Assembly: GCA_022984795.1 (NCBI GenBank)
Contig: JALIHJ010000049.1
Coordinates: 1 to 64,000 of the forward strand
Direction: 5' to 3'
DNA: 64,000 nt
Source: Fabrea salina
Lineage: Eukaryota > Ciliophora > Heterotrichea > Heterotrichida > Fabreidae
Shown here: positions 10,901 through 18,128 of the stretch, in pieces
Layout: each line of letters opens with the position of its first letter
Numbering within the stretch: the stretch's first letter is position 1
Position numbers and translations under genes: made by a program
The notes under the pieces: model-generated
What the model saw: the letters and a program-made list of their open reading frames with translations, nothing else
The model's database searches: none
What the model was told of the DNA's origin: nothing

Positions 10901-12292
10901 TTCCAGAGCTAGTGTCATGCCGGAATCACTTATCTCAAGAAAAGTTGACTCAGCTAAGATCTTGCCTGGGGTAGAAATTTTGACCCAAAGACTAATGCTA
11001 AAGTCGTGGTAGAACTCAAAGTAGTTTTCGGAGGTCATAGACCTGCTTGTATTAAAGTACACTCCTCTGTTGGCCATAGGTAGCACATCTGAATCATTTC
11101 CGTCGTTAAACGGATGACTTTTGGAAGAATTGCCTCCACTATAGAAGTTGTGGAAGTACTTGGGGAACCTTGTAAAGTCCTCTTCTAAAAAGTAAGTGGT
11201 GGGTACAGAGCAACTACCTAGTCCGGTGGGCAAAGTATTCAGACAAATGTTGTTTATTTGGCAACTACTAGTGCAATTGTTTGCAAAGCATTCCCAAGGA
11301 GCAGTCTCACAAGATGAACACTCGTGATCGCAAGGAGCAGCTATACACGTAGCTGAAGTGTAGCCTTTACAGCTTGCACAGTTAGGGTGTGAGCAAATTG
11401 TTCCGTCTGGCCTCACTTGTTGAGGAGAAGCATCTTTACTTCCTGTTGTGCAGTCATTGCTATCTAGATATTCATCGAAGTTGCAGTTTGAAAGCCCTGA
11501 AGTAGAAGAACTGCTACTTGTAATCTCGTTAGTAAGTCTGAATCTGTAGATGAAACCTTCAAACCCAGAAACCCCTCCTCCTGCGGTTCCTATCTCCCAT
11601 TTGAGTGAATCAGAGTTAATCATCATTCTGTAGATGCATTCATCTTCTTTGGTGTCGTATTCATATGAATCTAATTCGAATTTGCATTTATCGATGCTAG
11701 GCTTGGAAACCTGGAACTTGGCATAGCCCCATTCGTTCTCACCTGCAGAGTACCTTTTATCAAATTGAAGCTGTTCTGCTGATTCGCAAATTCCACCTTT
11801 CTCATAGTAAATCCAAGGCTTAAATTGCCCATTACCGATATAAATTTGATGATGGTTTCTATGGTCATCATAGATATGCAGAAGCCGAGTATCATCAAAA
11901 CCAGTTCCTTTTATCCAGTACTCCAGAGTATGCTCAATGTTAGGAATATGGAAGTTGGTGGGATCGTCACTGATCAAGTAAGATTCTTCAAAGAAATAAA
12001 ACCCCCTTTCTTTCGTTGGCTTAGGAGAACTTTTATCTGCACTATCAAAGGGTATACTTCCTGGAGTGTGGAACCCTTGGACCGAACTTTGAGTGAGGTC
12101 TTCTATCTCCGAGAATTTTATGTCGAAAACCGTGACATCGGATTCTGGTTGGCAAACATTGCTACCGTCAGGGCTAAATTTGCTAGGGCATTGAAAGACT
12201 CCGTAGCCGCCTATCGTATAGTTATTTGAAGTTACGCAACTACTAGATTCAGCAGTTAACAAGCTTGGAAGCAAAGACAACAGAAAAATCAT
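4997..12292 (-). CDS. Giant polycystin-1/REJ-like surface receptor
   Basis: A 2431-aa protein that starts at the ATG at 12292 (signal peptide MIFLLSLLPSLLTAES); the open frame extends upstream only through a TTG. Domains in order: LamG-like 1 (about 45-250), Cys cluster, LamG-like 2 (about 370-560), a long array of furin/EGF-like Cys repeats (about 560-1275), and a REJ/PKD-like beta region (about 1280-1690, with typical L-IP--QL-GG-YTFRV strands). A Trp/Cys-containing GAIN-like segment follows, with a degenerate GPS-like end (about 1880-2185), then a membrane helix (about 2190-2215). A cytosolic stretch contains NHLTLSLFF, the motif seen before TM2 in polycystin-1 relatives, and about four more membrane helices lie up to the C-terminus. 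It resembles sea-urchin REJ and polycystin-1 receptors without a visible PLAT domain or cation-channel part. Likely a plasma- or ciliary-membrane adhesion or mechano/mating receptor; function is inferred. A close paralog lies at 61477-64000. Confidence 0.75.
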   Translation of the reverse strand: MIFLLSLLPSLLTAESSSCVTSNNYTIGGYGVFQCPSKFSPDGSNVCQPESDVTVFDIKFSEIEDLTQSSVQGFHTPGSIPFDSADKSSPKPTKERGFYFFEESYLISDDPTNFHIPNIEHTLEYWIKGTGFDDTRLLHIYDDHRNHHQIYIGNGQFKPWIYYEKGGICESAEQLQFDKRYSAGENEWGYAKFQVSKPSIDKCKFELDSYEYDTKEDECIYRMMINSDSLKWEIGTAGGGVSGFEGFIYRFRLTNEITSSSSSTSGLSNCNFDEYLDSNDCTTGSKDASPQQVRPDGTICSHPNCASCKGYTSATCIAAPCDHECSSCETAPWECFANNCTSSCQINNICLNTLPTGLGSCSVPTTYFLEEDFTRFPKYFHNFYSGGNSSKSHPFNDGNDSDVLPMANRGVYFNTSRSMTSENYFEFYHDFSISLWVKISTPGKILAESTFLEISDSGMTLALEDTTPTAKSASVSVSNTTDWVLLSFVCEFIPSPSPNYQTKLTTYKNNTQDSTVSFPGYIFRHPVNNSIQIGGYDSSGLIYRIKIWQSARTDFEGEYKFCGSSNCFYRFWDCDYDQYEDSFGNCQLCSPTCTQGCVRGSDCNLCDSESCFDCSGFGYGQCNQCGSGKLLTTSGTCLSSCPSGEYQYTNSTCASCYSTCYRCNGPLRNECTDCFSRYELKDGECIPCETSEYESGGVCYPCSSTCKTCHGPNDNDCNSCTFDKVLTTSRTCESSCPDGEFVAYSNYCRECSWTCLNCNGYSSNDCTECRAEDLLTTSNTCESACPEREYQDTNSTCAECHPSCLRCSGPSIDQCTECSSPLVLDSRQCIPCEDSEYESGGSCYPCDPSCKECYGPDNNDCTQCNDPFVLNFNTCECPFGKYKSGTLSCSSCDPTCDGCTDSGSTNCLSCVHEGDHSVICCELGENYHESICETCSASQYSDGSACRDCDLACNECTGPGNSKCTLCANEGNPLVICCAPEEHYYGGSCISCSDYEYWDSSSCQQCDLRCEECSGPGNTSDCNSCRYRGSTISGCECDIGQYYDGAYCSDCDMTCRECLGSSNSDCTECRAEDLLTTSSTCESACPDGEYQDTNSTCAECHPSCLTCSGPSDSECTDCELGKVLTTSSTCESACPDGEYQDTNSTCVSCNPSCLTCSGPSDSECTDCHAGNLLTTSNTCSLACPDGEYQVNSTCASCHPSCLTCSGPSDSNCTACTSPLVLNSTNHCAPCGISQYESEGTCLPCDSNCAACSGSATHCTACTSPLVLDSNRCVGCLRYFDSSQVSAYFSETYSKIYVTFDEEAVTNSGSCGTFFESETSEKLGIKPFCSWKNSTVLVVSLGSNFTIRNEALKLNAFNILKKQGECSFDYSDLEPVAEYKYPLPIPSVKLSAPYSYSIPCASRPLEVSAKKSVGRAGGSLSYEWSQLSGPSNIDLSSQTESVLSIPKTQLSGGDYTFRVLMQNAFNIPDSAEISVKVEEAEALSVQIDAGNQISIKSGDSLKIKAFVESFCGKSSSVQYAWNYEGLSSEGEAPGNPSAVIGNSKQSHVLRIKEGDLQAGYTYVFKATAQEGESYGEAFLYVTVESSPLAAILNKADGQISNGKDLRLDASESYDPDNSQGSLEFEWTCTEPGKNYCESTSGEQLLDTQQTGSILQIESEELRPGAFYYFCAKVSKDTREAQKCVELEVVERGNKEISLPKPFFKINYLWELLVLLSVQGSFEDSVQWTQVLGTSLTSTTPLNKPYIYFPSESMTPGSYYSWQATLSSSTGSLTITIPWNTNVGAYCLGDLEVSPSTGSALSTEFELSIEDCFDGDEEDYPLFYSFGLIRNGYHIPLAPPRLSNKVTTKLLSGTNTLFAMVCDSMWNCEYYKQSFTVSSVSRRLQEKSVSEAFLEDVKDPELIPGTVLMYCESLELEQAAITTMLSKLKEFSQDLEDIDEATYRNVVGAISVMMEEENTNESQTLELVDLALSMLDFELEILEEDTELLMDSAKSLTEKFNLNNKVLKKSQELISKVFNKYFKQSPPENQPKTIQIEGITTYRMTETPPKFKELSAQVSDSNVTLPGSLTFVDSDVVDMEVTTYSQAGNYSDIVDLSFFEAGRFSGFDLSLRTRSIYSLSNLTEPIAIEIPFHTNIGNWSCGYLKEEDWVEEGCEVVEVRSNSVIVNTTHTSMFSLQPKKPESVVVITEENQGFGISDNECSQSYIPVYLMSGILALGVCLAAIWAILGRKTSKTTPVKYIFETQGGETEGDRNKRSDYGSTIMETSRLPNTTMEASPSQEHKKFLENHLTLSLFFGKEKAFSSIYLTSEYMILGGLIGMLTWITRDTDSERKDSEEFETQELLVILLASGITSFVIGIAEVLTKVLEGCSRAPVVVVTAALGILSFLLSVYLCSEFCEVWSILWTYSLLAGILLEVLLSQPLRALIKACLTK
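8630..9080 (-). repeat. 147-bp tandem repeats coding 49-aa furin-like Cys modules
   Basis: Three consecutive units each encode LTTS-TC---CPDGEYQ, then NSTC--C-PSCL-CSGPS, then C--C. Two are nearly identical in DNA. A further related unit lies near 9850-9990 and more divergent ones near 10250-10420. They sit inside the 2431-aa receptor gene. Confidence 0.8.
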
Positions 12293-12661
12293 ATTTTTAT
12301 AACCAATGGACAATTTCCTCTGAAGAATTGCATGCTTTAAATCCCTAATTAGCGATTAAGTAGTTGGTGTGCTTGCAACGGTCACGTCAGTTTACAAACC
12401 TACACATAAAAGACCGCGAAAACCATCTCTTATAATTTAACCTGAGGCAATTTGGTTTCCCTCCCGAAGGTAACTGGACAGTGATTCACATAAACTCTTC
12501 TTTCTAAATATAAACTTATGAAGCTTATTTTCTGAGGCATTTACTTGAATTGCTCATTTATAGTTCAAGGACCACACAAAGTACACAATAGAATTCAGTC
12601 AGCACAACAATTGTTTAAAACAACAAAAACCCAGATTAGTCAACATTTAACTGAAATTATA
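12293..12661. other. Intergenic spacer (369 nt) upstream of the REJ-like receptor
   Basis: It lies between the receptor start (12292) and the stop of the MitoPLD-like gene (12662), both on the minus strand. It is one of the longest non-coding stretches in the window and probably carries the receptor promoter. No ORF, tRNA-like structure or clear repeat was seen. Confidence 0.4.
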
Positions 12662-13585
12662 TTATGAAGCCTTTGGTAAAGCAGCATCTTTTGGGGGCTC
12701 TGGAAGAGCAGGAGGCTCCTCAGAAGGAGGCAAAGCAGGCTCTTCAGCTTTCTTAGGCTTGAAGTCTCTTACAAGTGGCTCAGCTAACTTTTCAGCCGTA
12801 AAGTACTTTTCCAAGCTGCAAGAGAACTGTCCCCACAACTTATTGAATTCTTGAGTATACGAGGCGCACAAGTTGTTGTCGTCCAGCGCTACAAGGTTTT
12901 CTTGGTTTTTGTTGACAGCTTGCTTAGTCCAATTGAAGCTCCCAGTGATCAACAAGTAGTCGTCTATGACTACGAACTTGTTGTGCATATGAGCAAAGGG
13001 GTCGTCGTCCACTCTGACTTCAAATCCTTCTGAAGCTAGAGCTCTGATATCAGAGCCCATCATTTTCATGCACTCGTCGTCAGAGATTATCCTAACTTTG
13101 ACTCCTCGTTCCCTTGCGTGCCTTATAGCATCTGCCAAAGCGTTGTTAGTGATAGTGAACACACAAACAATCATAGTTTTTTTGGCTTTGTGCAAGTAAC
13201 GGATAAGCTTCCTTTCGGACTCTGCGCTTGGGAAGAAGAAGGAATCCCTGGTGCGTTTTTTGGGTTCTAAAATTTCTGAGGAAAGGGACTCAATGCACTT
13301 TTTGCCCCAGTTAAGCGCCTCTGGAGACTTTTCGATGAGTTTGAAGACGTGGGCAATAAGAATGTTGACTAGTCTTCTTGAGCAAGAAGACTTAAGTAGT
13401 TTCTTTTTGAATTCATTCATGCAGTCCATGTTCCCCACATTGCTGTCTAAAAACTTTTTTATTTCAGTGGACTTGATTGTTTTTTCGTGGAATTCTTTTT
13501 CTTTCAAGTCGGCTTCTTCGATTTCGTTGATGTCAGGTTTGTACTGTCTATCAGGGGTTTTTCTAGTGCGTTTTTTGCCTCCCAT
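12662..13585 (-). CDS. MitoPLD/PLD6-like single-HKD phospholipase D family protein
   Basis: A 307-aa protein starting at the ATG at 13585; a TTG two codons upstream is ignored. Residues about 125-260 form one PLD domain. IVCVFTITNNALADAI is the strand-helix typical of MitoPLD, and a single HxKxxxxD motif (HNKFVVID) is followed by LLITGSFNWT. Family members act as dimers and are cardiolipin hydrolases (PLD6) or, in animals, the piRNA endonuclease Zucchini. The N-terminal part is a Lys/Arg-rich leader plus a helical domain of unknown type; the C-terminus is a Pro/Ala/Glu tail. There is no obvious N-terminal membrane anchor of the PLD6 kind, so location is unclear. It is divergent from the cNMP-binding gene, with 17 nt between the two start codons. 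Confidence 0.8.
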   Translation of the reverse strand: MGGKKRTRKTPDRQYKPDINEIEEADLKEKEFHEKTIKSTEIKKFLDSNVGNMDCMNEFKKKLLKSSCSRRLVNILIAHVFKLIEKSPEALNWGKKCIESLSSEILEPKKRTRDSFFFPSAESERKLIRYLHKAKKTMIVCVFTITNNALADAIRHARERGVKVRIISDDECMKMMGSDIRALASEGFEVRVDDDPFAHMHNKFVVIDDYLLITGSFNWTKQAVNKNQENLVALDDNNLCASYTQEFNKLWGQFSCSLEKYFTAEKLAEPLVRDFKPKKAEEPALPPSEEPPALPEPPKDAALPKAS

Positions 13586-13602
13586 ATTCAATGTATTATT
13601 AA
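13586..13602. promoter_or_regulatory. 17-nt divergent intergenic region
   Basis: The entire space between two divergent start codons is 17 nt of mostly A/T (attcaatgtattattaa). If both genes use these ATGs, the promoter of each gene must lie within the coding sequence of the other, and the 5' UTRs must be nearly absent or overlap. Confidence 0.55.
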
Positions 13603-14967
13603 ATGGATAAAAAGTTTGAGTTAATTCACTCTATACTTATAAAAGACAGAGATAGCAGAACTGAAGAAGAACTTGAAACCCTTTTAGAGTACACTAGTTC
13701 TATTGAGTTCTTTGACGGTTTGTTCAGAAAAGGAGGTGCAGACCTCCAAAAGAGTTGCTGCAAAGCTTTAACTTATAAAGAATTCAGTGAGTCAGAGACG
13801 ATTTTTAACTACGGAGACGAAGGTTCTGACTTTTACATAGTGCTAAAAGGACAAGTAAGTGTGCTTATTCCTACAAAGTCCCAAAATGAAGGAGGCAAGA
13901 CTACAACGGAATTGCAGGAAACAATAAGACTAGGCCCAGGGGAGTCCTTTGGAGAGTTGAGTTTATTAAAGAACTGGACTAGGTCAGCTACTGTAGTAGC
14001 GGCTTCTCACTGCAGTTTGCTTGTCTTGTCCAAAAAGGACTACGACTCAATAGCAAAGTCCACCCATGAAAACTACCTAGAAAACTCAGTGCTTTTTTTT
14101 AAGTCTTTGCCTGCATTTAAGTACTGGTCCAAAAACGCCCTTTCAAAACTGATCTACTACTTCCGGGCAGTTGACTACAAAAAAGGCGACCGTGTGTACT
14201 TAGAAGGAACTGAGTGTGAAAAGGTTTACATAATCAAAGCAGGAGAATTCAAGTTCATCAAAAACTTCACAGTTGAAGTCCAACCGAAGTGCAACCTAGA
14301 AGAGTTAACTGACTTAAACAGAACCTCAATTAAGTCTTTCACAGGGATTTTGCAAAATCCACTTAAGAAACGCCGAGCTTTGCAGATTTCTTTGAAAAGT
14401 CAAAACGAAATGTTTGGCTTTGAAGAAATGCTTGAAAACCAAAGCAAAAGGAATTGCTCCTGCATCTGCTCTTCAGAACACGGGAAACTACTTGAAATAT
14501 CTCTGAAAGACTTCATCAAACGTGTCAACCACCCTGACACTTTAACTCTGATTAAGCAACAACATCAAGTACTTAATAAGTGGAAAGCCAGCAGACTAAA
14601 AGCCCTTAAAAGCATTGAAAAGTTTAAGTTCTCCAGTCAGTACTCCCAAAAACCTAAAACCAAAGATAAGTCTGCTTCCCCTAAAGCAGAAACTAAATCT
14701 AGGGTCTACGCTGTGCCTGAAGTCTTAAGAAGCCAACTTGTAATGCGCGCTAAAACAAGGAAAGCAAATGCCAAGAGAACTGCAAACCACTCAGTTAAGC
14801 GCACCCTTGATATAAGTTCTGACTTTGTTAAGTGCTTTGAAACAGAACTGCCTACCCTAACTACTAGATCCCAGAAACCGCGTTATAAACAATTTGAGTT
14901 AACTCACAACTCATTAAACATCTCAAAATTTAAACCCAGAATGTTAATTAGTAAACTTAAAAACTAA
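13603..14967 (+). CDS. Cyclic-nucleotide-binding domain protein
   Basis: A 454-aa protein with two cNMP-binding beta-barrels. The first (about 45-150) is well preserved: FNYGDEGSDFYIVLKGQVSV, then a phosphate-binding cassette FGELSLL----RSATVVA with the Glu and Arg that in PKA regulatory subunits hold the ribose and phosphate. The second (about 170-310) is degenerate and has a basic insertion. The C-terminal third is Lys/Arg/Ser-rich and apparently disordered. There is no channel and no PKA inhibitor motif, so it resembles CNBD-type scaffold or ciliary proteins rather than a true PKA-R. Its TAA stop shares its last A with the ATG of the next gene (SLU7). Confidence 0.8.
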   Translation: MDKKFELIHSILIKDRDSRTEEELETLLEYTSSIEFFDGLFRKGGADLQKSCCKALTYKEFSESETIFNYGDEGSDFYIVLKGQVSVLIPTKSQNEGGKTTTELQETIRLGPGESFGELSLLKNWTRSATVVAASHCSLLVLSKKDYDSIAKSTHENYLENSVLFFKSLPAFKYWSKNALSKLIYYFRAVDYKKGDRVYLEGTECEKVYIIKAGEFKFIKNFTVEVQPKCNLEELTDLNRTSIKSFTGILQNPLKKRRALQISLKSQNEMFGFEEMLENQSKRNCSCICSSEHGKLLEISLKDFIKRVNHPDTLTLIKQQHQVLNKWKASRLKALKSIEKFKFSSQYSQKPKTKDKSASPKAETKSRVYAVPEVLRSQLVMRAKTRKANAKRTANHSVKRTLDISSDFVKCFETELPTLTTRSQKPRYKQFELTHNSLNISKFKPRMLISKLKN

Positions 14968-15821
14968 TGGAAGAGTCAGGAGTCCCAGCATTCATTTCCC
15001 AAGCTCCTTGGTACACAGAATCCCAAAAACCTAAACCACAAAAACCCAAACCTGGTTTAGACCACTGGTACAAACGAGGCTTCAAATTAGCTACCAAAAC
15101 AAACAAGTTCAGAAAAGGAGCCTGCACTAACTGTGGAGCCATGACCCACAAAGTCAAGGACTGCTGTGAACGTCCTAGAAAAGTAGGCGCTAAGTACACA
15201 GGAACAAACTTGATGCCAGACGAGTACCTACAAGAAATCGAACACAACTACGAAAGCAAAAGAGACAGATGGAACGGCTTCGACTCAGACATGTACGACG
15301 AAGTTTTAGACCAGTACCAAAGCATAGAAAACGCCAGAAAAGCCCGCAAACTTGAAGAAATCAAAGCCAAACTCTACACCGAAGACGGCGAACTCTCCGA
15401 AGAAGAACCTGAGTATGCCCACAGCGAACTAGTCAACAAAGAAGACCCCAGAACCAAAACCATCATAGGCAACAACCGAATCCGGGAAGACCGAGCAGTT
15501 TACTTAAAGAACCTAGATGACTCAGTTAACTACGACGGGAAAAGCAGAAGCTTAGTAGAAGACACTTCTCAAGAAAACAGCCAAATATTTAGAGACTCTT
15601 GGGTCAAAGTCACTGGGGACATGGAGAAGTTCCAAGACCAAGAGTCTTATGTACTCGAAATGAACAAAAGAGGGCACGACTTGCACTCACTTGCTAACCC
15701 CAGTCAGAGCGAACTCCTTTACAAACACTACAAAAACAAGTCACAAGAACTCACTAACAAAAAGAAAGAAGTTTTAGAAGACAAATACGGAAAACAAAGT
15801 GACCACGAAGACCTTTTGTAA
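14967..15821 (+). CDS. SLU7: Pre-mRNA splicing factor SLU7
   Basis: A 284-aa protein. It has the family signature PAFISQAPWY near the N-terminus, WYKRGFK, then a CCHC zinc knuckle (CTNCGAMTHKVKDC, about residues 52-65) followed by ERPRKVGAKYTGTN and KRDRWNGFD, and later NRIREDRAVYLKNLDDS. It ends with the conserved LLYKHYK and LEDKYG. SLU7 acts in the second catalytic step of splicing, helping 3' splice-site choice. At 284 aa it is shorter than yeast (about 380) and human (about 590) forms, having lost N- and C-terminal extensions while keeping the core. The start ATG overlaps the stop of the upstream gene by one base, and PAFISQAPWY begins at residue 7, so no later ATG fits. Confidence 0.93.
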   Translation: MEESGVPAFISQAPWYTESQKPKPQKPKPGLDHWYKRGFKLATKTNKFRKGACTNCGAMTHKVKDCCERPRKVGAKYTGTNLMPDEYLQEIEHNYESKRDRWNGFDSDMYDEVLDQYQSIENARKARKLEEIKAKLYTEDGELSEEEPEYAHSELVNKEDPRTKTIIGNNRIREDRAVYLKNLDDSVNYDGKSRSLVEDTSQENSQIFRDSWVKVTGDMEKFQDQESYVLEMNKRGHDLHSLANPSQSELLYKHYKNKSQELTNKKKEVLEDKYGKQSDHEDLL

Positions 15822-15857
15822 CTAATTGCTATAGTGCCCTGCTTAAATATTAAATAA

Positions 15858-16223
15858 ATGAATAAGAAAAACAAACGCGGGAACAGAAACACCAAAAAGC
15901 CCAAACAAAGAAACCAAACTCCAGAGAATGTGTCTGGCAAAAAGCCTCAAGGAAACCCATTAGAGCGTCCTCCTTTAAGCAAGCCTAACTTAAACCAGAT
16001 GACTCTAGATGAAATAGTAGACTTTATCAACGACGAAGCCAAAAAGAAAACCCAATCCAAATCCTCTACGCAGGAATCTTCAGTGTGTTCTGAAGGCAGC
16101 CCTGACAAAGAGATCGAGGAATTTAGGAAACGCATAGAATCAGTCAAGCCTTTTAAAACTAGACTCAAACCTAAGATATCCTCAGAGTGGCTCGGCAAAT
16201 TAAGAAAAACTTTGCCTAAATAA
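15858..16223 (+). CDS. Small basic hypothetical protein
   Basis: A 121-aa Lys/Arg-rich protein of unrecognised family. The N-terminal 35 residues are strongly basic and Asn/Pro-rich (KKNKRGNRNTKKPKQRN), compatible with a nuclear signal or RNA contact. A short predicted helix (LDEIVDFINDEAKKK) follows, and a basic C-terminus. It starts 36 nt after the SLU7 stop, on the same strand, and is preceded by the AT-rich context seen at other starts here. Confidence 0.55.
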   Translation: MNKKNKRGNRNTKKPKQRNQTPENVSGKKPQGNPLERPPLSKPNLNQMTLDEIVDFINDEAKKKTQSKSSTQESSVCSEGSPDKEIEEFRKRIESVKPFKTRLKPKISSEWLGKLRKTLPK

Positions 16224-16273
16224 ACTTAAGTCTTACACTACCCAAATAAGTAAACTTGGCATCAGCCACTTAG

Positions 16274-17743
16274 TTAGGACTCTAAGGTCTCTAAATACTT
16301 AATGAGGTCCACAGGAGTCACAATTGCAATGTACTGTCCTGTGTTGACCAAAACGAAGTGGTTACTTTCGAATATGTTGACTAGCAAACTCAAGGGAGTG
16401 TCCATAGTAACTATCCTGGTGCTTTTGTACATGAAAGAATTTACCGGGTCTGTTTTCTTGACTCTTCTGGAGGCTAACTTAGCACTGATGTCTCCTATAG
16501 TCACCACTCCCAAAATCGACCCTCCGTCTACTACAGGCAGTTGGTCGTAGTGGTTGGTCGTCATTACTTCTAAGGCGTCTGCGCAGGTCATAAAAGGCGA
16601 CACGCTTTGGCAAGTGTTGAGTTCCATGTCCCTCACCAGTTTTCCGTAGGTTTGGAATTCCTCGTCAGTAGGAACTATAAATCCGTTTTCTACCATCCAC
16701 TGATCATTAATAAACTTGGTCATGTAGTTCCTGATAGAGTCAGGCAAAACTACCACAACCCTTTTGTCTGAAGGGAGTTCTTTAGCTAGTTCAAGTGCTG
16801 CCCACATGGCAGATCCAGACGACCCGCCTACCAAGAGTCCTTCTTCCCTAATAAGGCGTCTTGCTGTTAAGAAAGAGTTTTGGTCGCTTGACTTAAACCA
16901 CCTGTCAACACACTCTGTGTAGCAAACTCTTGGAACAAAGTCATAACCAATTCCTTCTACTTTGTAAGTGGAAGCTGTGTCGGTTTCAGGTGAAGCTATG
17001 ATAGAGCCTTCTGGGTCAACACCTACAATCTGCACATTGGGAAGCTTTTCTTTGAGCTTCCTTGAGATTCCAGTAAGTGTGCCACCAGTTCCAGCTCCGA
17101 TTACACAGTAGTCAATTCTTCCGTCACACTGGTCAATGATTTCTTCTGCAGTGAAGTCGTAGTGTGCAAGGGGGTTGGAAACGTTAGAGTACTGGTCAAG
17201 GATCTTGGCGTCAGGTAGTTCTTTCTCGAGTCTCTCAGCAGTGCAAATATGGCTTTCTGGTGAATCAAATGCAGCCTCAGTAGGAGTTCTTATGATTTCA
17301 GCTCCAAGGGCTTTCATGGTGTCACTCTTTTCCTGGCTCATCTTTTCAGGCAAAGTAACAATCAGTCGGTAGCCCTTGGCAGCTGCTGTTACTGCTAGTC
17401 CAATTCCAGTGTTCCCTGATGTGGGCTCGATTAGTGTGAACCCAGGACGAATTATTCCTTTGGACTCAGCGTCTTCAATCATGCGCACTCCTATGCGGTC
17501 CTTAACAGACCCTCCGGGGTTAAGGAACTCGCACTTGACCAAAACTTCGCACTGGATGTTGTCTTTAGCAGTGATGTTGTTAATTCTGACCATGGGTGTG
17601 TGGCCCACAGCTTCTAAAATGTTTTTGCAGATTTTAGGTCGCGAAGCGTGTTCTCGGTGTTCGTGAGGTGAAGGAGTGTCTGCGTTCAGGGCCCACTTGC
17701 AGGGTGTTGGGGTTTGACGTCTATCATAGATTTTCTCTGTCAT
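16274..17743 (-). CDS. CBS: Cystathionine beta-synthase, heme-type with CBS domain pair
   Basis: A 489-aa PLP enzyme that condenses serine and homocysteine to cystathionine (transsulfuration). An N-terminal Cys-Lys-Trp (C15) and Ser-Pro-His (H27) match the human heme ligands Cys52/His65. The catalytic core has K81 in NPGGSVKDRIG (Schiff base), SGNTG for the PLP/substrate loop, GTGGT for the phosphate and VGGSSGS for the pyridine-nitrogen serine. PDSIRNYMTKF marks the core end, and a C-terminal pair of CBS domains (about 370-489) would be the regulatory Bateman module. It has the full eukaryotic architecture, somewhat shorter than human (551 aa). A shorter paralog lies at 43738-44958. It converges on the small basic gene. 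Confidence 0.93.
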   Translation of the reverse strand: MTEKIYDRRQTPTPCKWALNADTPSPHEHREHASRPKICKNILEAVGHTPMVRINNITAKDNIQCEVLVKCEFLNPGGSVKDRIGVRMIEDAESKGIIRPGFTLIEPTSGNTGIGLAVTAAAKGYRLIVTLPEKMSQEKSDTMKALGAEIIRTPTEAAFDSPESHICTAERLEKELPDAKILDQYSNVSNPLAHYDFTAEEIIDQCDGRIDYCVIGAGTGGTLTGISRKLKEKLPNVQIVGVDPEGSIIASPETDTASTYKVEGIGYDFVPRVCYTECVDRWFKSSDQNSFLTARRLIREEGLLVGGSSGSAMWAALELAKELPSDKRVVVVLPDSIRNYMTKFINDQWMVENGFIVPTDEEFQTYGKLVRDMELNTCQSVSPFMTCADALEVMTTNHYDQLPVVDGGSILGVVTIGDISAKLASRRVKKTDPVNSFMYKSTRIVTMDTPLSLLVNIFESNHFVLVNTGQYIAIVTPVDLIKYLETLES

Positions 17744-17844
17744 TTTTATAAATAAAAAAACCTATACTCAAGGTTAATTTTAGAGTATGATTAACCATAA
17801 GTAGTAATGACTATTATTGATCAGATTAAAAGGTCTAATTTTAA

Positions 17845-18126
17845 TTAGAGAGGGTCGTTCAAAGTCTTTCCAGACTCAACTTTAGACAAAGAAGGGGCTT
17901 CACCAGTGTGGGGAAGGGGCTTAAACACAACAGCGTGTAAAAAGTCGCCGTCTGCTTCTATCTTGAGTTTGTAGTTGGTGCCAGCAACTACTTGAGTAGT
18001 GTACTGATTCACTCTGAAAGTGTTAAAGCTCTTCCCAAGTTCTTGTTCTATGCTGGCCTTAACAGAGTCAGCAATTGCCTGGGCGTCTTCGTCAGCTGGT
18101 TTAGGTGCAGAGTGTCCTCCTAACAT
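17845..18126 (-). CDS. Cystatin (stefin-type cysteine protease inhibitor)
   Basis: A 93-aa cytosolic stefin-like inhibitor with no signal peptide. It has an N-terminal Gly-Gly (MLGG), the central hairpin QVVAGTNYKLKI (QxVxG motif) and a C-terminal FKPLPHTGEAP segment, the three elements that plug papain-like protease active sites. Length matches stefins A and B (about 98 aa). It starts only 2 nt after the stop of a second, divergent cystatin upstream on the same strand. Confidence 0.9.
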   Translation of the reverse strand: MLGGHSAPKPADEDAQAIADSVKASIEQELGKSFNTFRVNQYTTQVVAGTNYKLKIEADGDFLHAVVFKPLPHTGEAPSLSKVESGKTLNDPL

Positions 18127-18128
18127 CT

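Noticed and set aside
12293-12313. TTG start of the giant receptor
   Set aside because: The ATG at 12292 gives an ideal signal peptide; non-ATG starts are not expected here.
15822-15838. Possible intron GTAACTAATTGCTATAG at the SLU7 stop
   Set aside because: It is 17 nt rather than 15, and SLU7 ends naturally at this TAA after its conserved LEDKYG motif.
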